Shown in pieces: positions 6,639 through 9,634 of a DNA stretch of 9,634 bases. This stretch comes from an uncultured Bacteroides sp. GTDB taxonomy: Bacteria; Bacteroidota; Bacteroidia; Bacteroidales; Bacteroidaceae. Made by a program: the position numbers and the translations under genes. Under the pieces are notes generated by a model, which saw nothing but the letters and a program-made list of their open reading frames with translations, searched no databases and was not told where the DNA came from. The stretch is taken from NCBI GenBank assembly GCA_959606905.1, contig CAUHML010000121.1:1-9634 (forward strand), written 5' to 3'. Each line of letters starts with the position of its first letter. Position 1 is the first letter of the stretch.

Positions 6639-6680
6639 ATGATAAGATGGCATAAAAGAAATTCGTTAAAAATCTTATAA
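6639..6680 (+). CDS. Possible 13-residue leader peptide upstream of orf7
   Basis: ATG 6639 has AGAGGA (6627-6632) 6 bases upstream and encodes MIRWHKRNSLKIL, then TAA. It is basic, contains rare-type ATA codons and a Trp, and lies between a hairpin and a terminator-like stem, the layout of transcription-attenuation leaders such as the one before tet(M) in Tn916. The short length means it could be chance; the well-placed ribosome binding site is the main support. Confidence 0.4.
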   Translation: MIRWHKRNSLKIL

Positions 6681-6746
6681 ATTACAGTAGGTAATACTCT
6701 GTTGATACTTAGATAAAAAACAGTTTGCTTGCTGATATTGCCTTGC

Positions 6747-6786
6747 AAAGCTCAATGAGGTTTTTATGACTTCTTGGGCTTTTTTA
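6747..6786 (+). terminator. Attenuator-like terminator in the orf7 leader
   Basis: AAAGCTCAA (6747-6755) pairs with TTGGGCTTT (6774-6782), 9 bp with one wobble, followed by a T-run (to 6785). It lies between the possible leader peptide and orf7, so read-through would set orf7-orf8 expression. The 18-base loop makes it weaker than the terminator at 6481-6527. Confidence 0.58.
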
Positions 6787-6873
6787 CTTTTCTTAAATTT
6801 TTTTCTCAATCTTTGCCAATCCATGCCCCCTCATTTGTATTAATAACGGAAAGGGGGAAGGAACGGTTAATCT

Positions 6874-6902
6874 CACCGCCTTTTGAGAAACGGAAGGAGG
6901 TG
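6874..6902 (+). promoter_or_regulatory. Very strong orf7 ribosome binding site with a possible sequestering stem
   Basis: AAGGAGGTG (6894-6902) matches the 16S anti-Shine-Dalgarno over 9 bases, 5 bases before the GTG start of orf7. CACCGCCTT (6874-6882) is its complement except for one central mismatch, with an 11-base loop. A hairpin would hide the site. A further CCCCCT/AGGGGG pair (6826-6831, 6852-6857) lies just upstream. Confidence 0.45.
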
Positions 6903-6907
6903 AAAAC

Positions 6908-7336
6908 GTGAAAAAATCGACTTCCCATGAAGATATTCAGAAAGTTTTTGACTGTTATTGCAAAAAGATTTTGAAACATGAAGCTATCAATATTCAGAAG
7001 CAATACCAGCGTTTGAATAATATGCAAGTTTCATTTTCAGAACTTTCGCCAGAACAGCTTGCCGAACTTGCAACTTATGATGAATATTCAACAGACTATG
7101 ACACTTACAAGGTTATGGGCTATGACGTAAAAATCAAAAATGAGTTGTTAAGTGAAGCATTGCAGGAACTTTCAGAAGAAGAACGTCTTATTTTGTTATT
7201 GTACGGTTTGGGCTTTAATGACGTTGAAATTGCTGACCTTATGAAAATTGTTCGTCGTACAGTGCACTATAAACGTAAAAAAGGCTTTGAAAAAGTAAAG
7301 AAAAGAATGGAGGAAAAACAGCATGAGAAAGAATAA
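6908..7336 (+). CDS. orf7: Sigma-70-like regulator Orf7 of Tn916 family
   Basis: A 142-residue protein, translated from GTG 6908. The C-terminal half (about 78-137; LLSEALQELSEEERLILLL, then FNDVEIADLMKIVRRTVHYKRKKG) is a sigma-70 region 4 type helix-turn-helix; the middle (YSTDYDTYKV and KNELLSEAL) has the pattern of Tn916 Orf7. In Tn916, Orf7 and Orf8 promote transcription that runs through xis and int and, in the circular form, into the transfer genes. The N-terminal half carries no recognisable sigma region 2, so it is probably not a free-standing sigma factor of ordinary type. It overlaps orf8 by 14 bases. Product level appears to be set by the leader in front. Confidence 0.88.
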   Translation: MKKSTSHEDIQKVFDCYCKKILKHEAINIQKQYQRLNNMQVSFSELSPEQLAELATYDEYSTDYDTYKVMGYDVKIKNELLSEALQELSEEERLILLLYGLGFNDVEIADLMKIVRRTVHYKRKKGFEKVKKRMEEKQHEKE

Positions 7337-7571
7337 TGCAGTACATAAGGGCAACAACTTATTGCCATATCCCGTTATCGTTTCTGCTTCTCAAGGCGAT
7401 ATTCTGGCTATGAATGTAGTATTAAGTCATTATGAGCCTTACATTGCCAGACTGTCTATGAGAACAAGCATTGACGAATACGGCAATCCGCATACTTGCG
7501 TTGATGAAGATATGCGTAGCCGTTTGGAAGCAAAACTTATTCAACAGATACTTGAATTTAAAGTAGCATAA
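7323..7571 (+). CDS. orf8: Helix-turn-helix protein Orf8 of Tn916 family
   Basis: An 82-residue protein starting at ATG 7323 with GGAGGAA (7309-7315) inside the end of orf7. The features VSASQGDILAMNVVLSHYEPYIARLS and the ending RSRLEAKLIQQILEFK are those of the small Orf8/HTH_16 proteins paired with Orf7-like sigma factors in Tn916-type elements. The first part resembles a sigma region 2-like helix, so Orf7 and Orf8 together may act like a split sigma factor (regions 4 and 2). Overlap with orf7 implies coupled translation and a near-equal ratio. After its stop comes a gene-free region of about 400 bases. Confidence 0.87.
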   Translation: MRKNNAVHKGNNLLPYPVIVSASQGDILAMNVVLSHYEPYIARLSMRTSIDEYGNPHTCVDEDMRSRLEAKLIQQILEFKVA

Positions 7572-7641
7572 ACGGACTGTCCTATCAACAAGAGCGACGC
7601 TATACCCCCTTTCCTGCGTCCTCTTTGGGATTGATATATCG

Positions 7642-7675
7642 GTCAAAGTTTATTGAAAAGTAGATAAATTTTGAC
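7642..7675 (+). repeat. 12-bp inverted repeat downstream of orf8
   Basis: GTCAAAGTTTAT (7642-7653) pairs with ATAAATTTTGAC (7664-7675), with a single G-T wobble and a 10-base loop. No T-tract follows, so it is not a standard terminator. It ends 17 bases before the boxA-like sequence and may be the upstream hairpin of a composite antitermination site, or a protein-binding site. Confidence 0.6.
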
Positions 7676-7692
7676 GGACGTATGAGCCGATA

Positions 7693-7709
7693 GTTCTTTG
7701 AAAATTGAA
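7693..7709 (+). promoter_or_regulatory. boxA-like sequence
   Basis: GTTCTTTGAAAATTGAA closely matches the motif found in leaders and spacers of Gram-positive rRNA operons (core TTCTTTGAAAACT), where NusB-NusE bind the RNA and suppress termination. Here it lies in a long untranslated stretch ahead of xis-int and, in the circular form, of the long transfer operon. The function is inferred from similarity only. Confidence 0.45.
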
Positions 7710-7728
7710 TAAAGCAGACAGATACGTT

Positions 7729-7848
7729 TGTGAGGTAGCAAGCCACGGGGACTGTACGCCACGACCTTTCCAAAAGAAAGCGAGCGACCCACGCAGTGAT
7801 CCGAGAGCGACCGTTGGAAAAGTCGCTTTGCCACGACCTATCCTCACA
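7729..7848 (+). ncRNA. Candidate structured RNA with repeated segments
   Basis: TGTGAGGTAG (7729-7738) pairs with CTATCCTCACA (7838-7848) with one bulged base, closing a domain of about 120 bases. Inside, GCCACGACCT occurs at 7758-7767 and 7830-7839, with a partial copy GCCACG at 7742; GAGCGACC occurs at 7782-7789 and 7805-7812. TTTCCAA/TTGGAAA (7767-7773, 7814-7820) and AAAGCGA/TCGCTTT (7777-7783, 7823-7829) are crossing pairs, so they would form a pseudoknot or two alternative folds. GATACGT flanks the domain on both sides (7721-7727, 7856-7862). It could be an RNA element in the transcript or a DNA site for recombination proteins; I know no named RNA family that it fits. Confidence 0.42.
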
Positions 7849-7862
7849 GAATAATGATACGT

Positions 7863-7875
7863 CCGCATGGTGCGG
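7863..7875 (+). repeat. Perfect small hairpin CCGCA-TGG-TGCGG
   Basis: Five G-C-rich base pairs around a three-base loop, immediately 3' of the second GATACGT copy. It probably belongs to the same structured region. Confidence 0.5.
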
Positions 7876-7976
7876 TTCTGCCCACAAGAATGGGAATAGT
7901 TGAGATACTAACGGAGCTTTCCAAAGCCGTCTGCCTGCTTGTAAAAAATGACACACAGTAAAGGGGGTTATATACT

Positions 7977-8183
7977 ATGATAAACAATACTGATGTGCCT
8001 GTATGGGAAAAATACACGCTTACCATTGAGGAAGCGTCTAAATACTTTCGCATTGGCGAAAATAAACTGCGTCGTCTGGCAGAAGAAAATATCGGTGCGA
8101 AATGGGTTATTATGAACGGCAACCGTATTCAGATAAAGCGAAAACAGTTTGAAAAAATCATTGATACACTGGACACAATATAG
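7977..8183 (+). CDS. xis: Excisionase Xis (Tn916 Orf5)
   Basis: A 68-residue, basic winged-helix protein. [26 protein letters not shown] (13-38) and [21 protein letters not shown] (46-66) are nearly as I recall them in Tn916 Xis. It binds near the element's ends, bends DNA and steers the integrase towards excision. ATG 7977 has AAGGGGG (7961-7967) upstream. The integrase gene follows after an 80-base gap that holds a hairpin and a promoter, so the ratio of the two proteins can be set independently, as it must be for control of excision. Confidence 0.95.
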   Translation: MINNTDVPVWEKYTLTIEEASKYFRIGENKLRRLAEENIGAKWVIMNGNRIQIKRKQFEKIIDTLDTI

Positions 8184-8189
8184 TGAAAT

Positions 8190-8235
8190 CAAGCCTAGAA
8201 TATGTTATAATATTTATATGACGTATCTAGGCTTG
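8190..8235 (+). promoter_or_regulatory. xis-int intergenic stem with extended -10 promoter in its loop
   Basis: CAAGCCTAGA (8190-8199) and TCTAGGCTTG (8226-8235) form a perfect 10-bp inverted repeat. The 26-base loop contains TGTTATAAT (8203-8211), an extended -10 promoter with no clear -35, which would start about 8218 and drive int alone. In read-through RNA the stem would fold between the two genes; in DNA it could be a binding site covering the promoter. There is no T-tract. Confidence 0.62.
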
Positions 8236-8263
8236 CTCCAGTTTTGGAGAGGAGTTTTCTACT

Positions 8264-9460
8264 ATGTCAAGAGAAGTTAGACGAGATAACAGACGACGAA
8301 TTTTAAGAACTGGGGAAAGCCAGAACAAAGAGGGAAGATACGTTTACAAATACATCAATTCATTAGGCGAGCAGAAATTTATTTATTCATGGAAACTTGT
8401 TCCTACGGACAGAGTACCAAAAGGCAAACGTGATGATATTTCATTACGTGAGAAAATCGCAGAAGTCCAGAGAGATTTAAGCGACGGTATCGACACCGCA
8501 GGCAAGAAAATGACGGTATGCCAGCTTTACGAAAAGAAAAATAATCTACGAAAGAACATTCGCAGAAATACGGTCAAAGGCAGACAACAGTTTATGAACG
8601 TTCTGAAAAAAGACCCTTTCGGAAGTATGAGCATTGATAGCGTCAAGCAATCAGACGCTAAAGAATGGGCTATCCGCATGAGCGAAAACGGGATAGCGTA
8701 TAACTCAATCAAGAATTATATGCGTTCTTTGAGGGCTTCGTTCTACATGGCGATACAAGATGATTACGTTAGAAAAAATCCGTTTGATTTTGTGCTAAGT
8801 GATATTCTTGATGATACCCGAAAAGAAAAGACCGCCCTATCTTTAGAGCAGGAAGAAGCCTTGCTGACATTTGCAAAAAGCGACAGAACCTACAAAAAGT
8901 ATTATGACGAACTTGTAATACTTCTGGAAACGGGACTTCGTATTTCCGAGTTCTGCGGTCTGGACTTGAACGTTGCCGTTGATATGAAGAATAAATCAAT
9001 CCTTGTGGAACACCAGCTATTGAAAGACACGGAAACGGGCTACTATATAGAGAAGCCAAAGACAAAAAGCGGTATCCGTGAAATTCCAATGACTGACAAA
9101 GCCTATGACGCTTTCCAGCGACTTATCAAGAGCCGAAAGAAAACAGAACCAATCGTGATTGACGGTTACAGCAACTTTTTGATGTTGAACGGTAAAGGCT
9201 TACCGCAAGTAGCAAGCAGTTACAACATGGTATTAAAAGGTCTGGTTAAGAAGTACAACAAGACACATGATGAACTGCCAGAGATTTCGCCACACAGCCT
9301 GCGACATACGTTCTGTACGAAAATGGCAAACAAAGGAATGACACCGAATACCTTACAGTATATCATGGGACATTCTGATATAAGCATGACGCTGAATTAT
9401 TACGCTCACGGCTCATTTGGTTCTGCAAAAGCTGAAATGGAAAGGATATGTGCGTTGTAG
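8264..9460 (+). CDS. int: Tyrosine integrase of Tn916 family
   Basis: A complete 398-residue tyrosine recombinase that cuts and joins the element's ends in excision and integration. An N-terminal arm-binding domain (about 1-75; TGESQNKEGRYVYKYINSLGEQKFIYSWKL) is followed by a SAM-like core-binding domain (about 80-180) and the catalytic domain, with Arg226 (TGLRISEF), a lysine at 266 or 268 (KPKTKSG), His344-Arg347 (PHSLRHTF), His370 (MGHSD) and the nucleophile Tyr379 (LNYYAH), all intact and at nearly the same numbers as in Tn916 Int. GGAGAGGAG (8246-8254 region) precedes ATG 8264. Similarity to Tn916 Int is strong throughout but with many substitutions, so this is a distinct subfamily. Its stop codon overlaps an arm-site-like repeat. 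Confidence 0.96.
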   Translation: MSREVRRDNRRRILRTGESQNKEGRYVYKYINSLGEQKFIYSWKLVPTDRVPKGKRDDISLREKIAEVQRDLSDGIDTAGKKMTVCQLYEKKNNLRKNIRRNTVKGRQQFMNVLKKDPFGSMSIDSVKQSDAKEWAIRMSENGIAYNSIKNYMRSLRASFYMAIQDDYVRKNPFDFVLSDILDDTRKEKTALSLEQEEALLTFAKSDRTYKKYYDELVILLETGLRISEFCGLDLNVAVDMKNKSILVEHQLLKDTETGYYIEKPKTKSGIREIPMTDKAYDAFQRLIKSRKKTEPIVIDGYSNFLMLNGKGLPQVASSYNMVLKGLVKKYNKTHDELPEISPHSLRHTFCTKMANKGMTPNTLQYIMGHSDISMTLNYYAHGSFGSAKAEMERICAL

Positions 9461-9492
9461 TAAATACGGAACATACTACTAATTTACTACTT
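9457..9492. repeat. Integrase arm-type (DR-2-like) inverted sites
   Basis: GTAGTAAAT (9457-9465, overlapping the int stop) and its exact reverse complement ATTTACTAC (9482-9490) are 16 bases apart. The second, read on the minus strand, is AAGTAGTAAATT, close to the GAGTAGTAAATTC site I recall for the Tn916 integrase N-terminal domain; a partial TACTACTAAT lies between. These should be right-end arm sites. Confidence 0.62.
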
Positions 9493-9514
9493 CCCACAGA
9501 GAAAACACATAGAC

Positions 9515-9615
9515 TTATAAAAAGATATGTGAGTTATCTTCCCTATACAAAAATGCCAGAAAAGCCCATAAAATCAAGCTAAACTGACATTTAAGAAGTT
9601 ATAAAAAGATAAGTG
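9515..9615. repeat. Near-identical 17-bp direct repeats near the right end
   Basis: TTATAAAAAGATATGTG (9515-9531) recurs at 9599-9615 with a single base change, 84 bases start to start; AAAAAGATA appears a third time at 9617-9625. They lie between the integrase arm sites and the expected end of the element and are plausible Xis or host-factor sites, or end-proximal repeats. The rest of 9493-9634 is AT-rich with no gene. I cannot place the exact right terminus. Confidence 0.5.
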
Positions 9616-9634
9616 GAAAAAGATATTAAATATT

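Larger units (their letters stand above)
7572..7976 (+). other. Gene-free, repeat-rich interval between orf8 and xis
   Basis: About 405 bases without a credible gene; the open frames on the minus strand have no ribosome binding sites and no recognisable protein pattern. The interval instead holds a 12-bp stem (7642-7675), a boxA-like sequence (7693-7709), nested and repeated segments (7729-7848) and a perfect small hairpin (7863-7875), entered separately. It is richer in G and C than the leader before orf7. The last 16 bases hold the AAGGGGG ribosome binding site of xis (7961-7967). Confidence 0.75.

Noticed and set aside
6592..6786. A classical riboswitch or T-box in the orf7 leader
   Set aside because: No T-box consensus (TGGNACCGCG type) or recognisable aptamer core; the leader-peptide type of attenuation fits better.
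6806..7027. 73-codon minus-strand frame across the start of orf7
   Set aside because: Covers the perfect orf7 ribosome binding site and coding start on the other strand; no initiation signal of its own.
7742..7839. The GCCACGACC and GAGCGACC repeats as a CRISPR array
   Set aside because: Only two to three short, unevenly spaced copies, far below repeat and spacer lengths of CRISPR.
7600..8192. Several overlapping minus-strand open frames of 63-118 codons over the orf8-xis interval and xis
   Set aside because: No ribosome binding sites, no recognisable protein pattern, and they partly lie antisense to the clearly real xis; they are chance frames in a structured region.
8769..9089. 106-codon minus-strand frame inside int
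   Set aside because: Fully antisense to a conserved integrase and without start signals.

Overview
This window is the integrase-proximal end of a Tn916-family integrative conjugative element from a low-GC Gram-positive (Firmicutes) host. The backbone is recognisable from its proteins: the C-terminus of the conjugation protein TcpC (Orf13) at the left edge, a Xre-type repressor in the Orf9 position, the sigma-like Orf7, Orf8, an excisionase (Orf5/Xis) and a tyrosine integrase (Int), in the Tn916 order. The host cannot be named from sequence alone. Enterococci, streptococci, clostridia and gut Lachnospiraceae all carry such elements.

Layout. 1-531: tcpC end and a strong terminator. 532-4875: an accessory module where Tn916 carries tet(M). 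It is visibly more AT-rich than the backbone and encodes a LanFEG-type three-gene lantibiotic-immunity ABC transporter (ATPase with an 'E-loop', then two six-helix permeases), followed by an OmpR-type response regulator and a histidine kinase, all in one tightly coupled operon. 4890-5302: a broken second response regulator, with a frameshift after the start codon and most of the receiver domain missing. 5293-5343: a shared hairpin terminator. 5342-5710: the repressor, on the minus strand, facing a divergent promoter that drives two small genes of unknown function (5867-6475). 6481-6907: a gene-free leader with two terminator-like hairpins, a possible 13-codon leader peptide and a possible Shine-Dalgarno-sequestering stem ahead of orf7. 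6908-7571: orf7-orf8. 7572-7976: about 400 bases without a gene but full of inverted and direct repeats and a sequence like the Gram-positive rRNA antitermination boxA; this is the best candidate for an undescribed element. 7977-9460: xis and int, separated by a perfect 10-bp stem with an extended -10 promoter in its loop. 9457-9634: integrase arm-site-like repeats leading to the right end of the element, which is probably at or just past the window edge.

How it works together (inference from Tn916): transcription from the orf7/orf8 region runs through xis and int and, in the excised circle, across the joined ends into the transfer genes. The repressor, the leader and the boxA/structured region are the plausible control points. 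The cargo gives the host self-inducible protection against lantibiotic-type peptides instead of tetracycline resistance. An element of this design, Tn5386 from Enterococcus faecium, has been described, so the cargo swap itself is probably not new.
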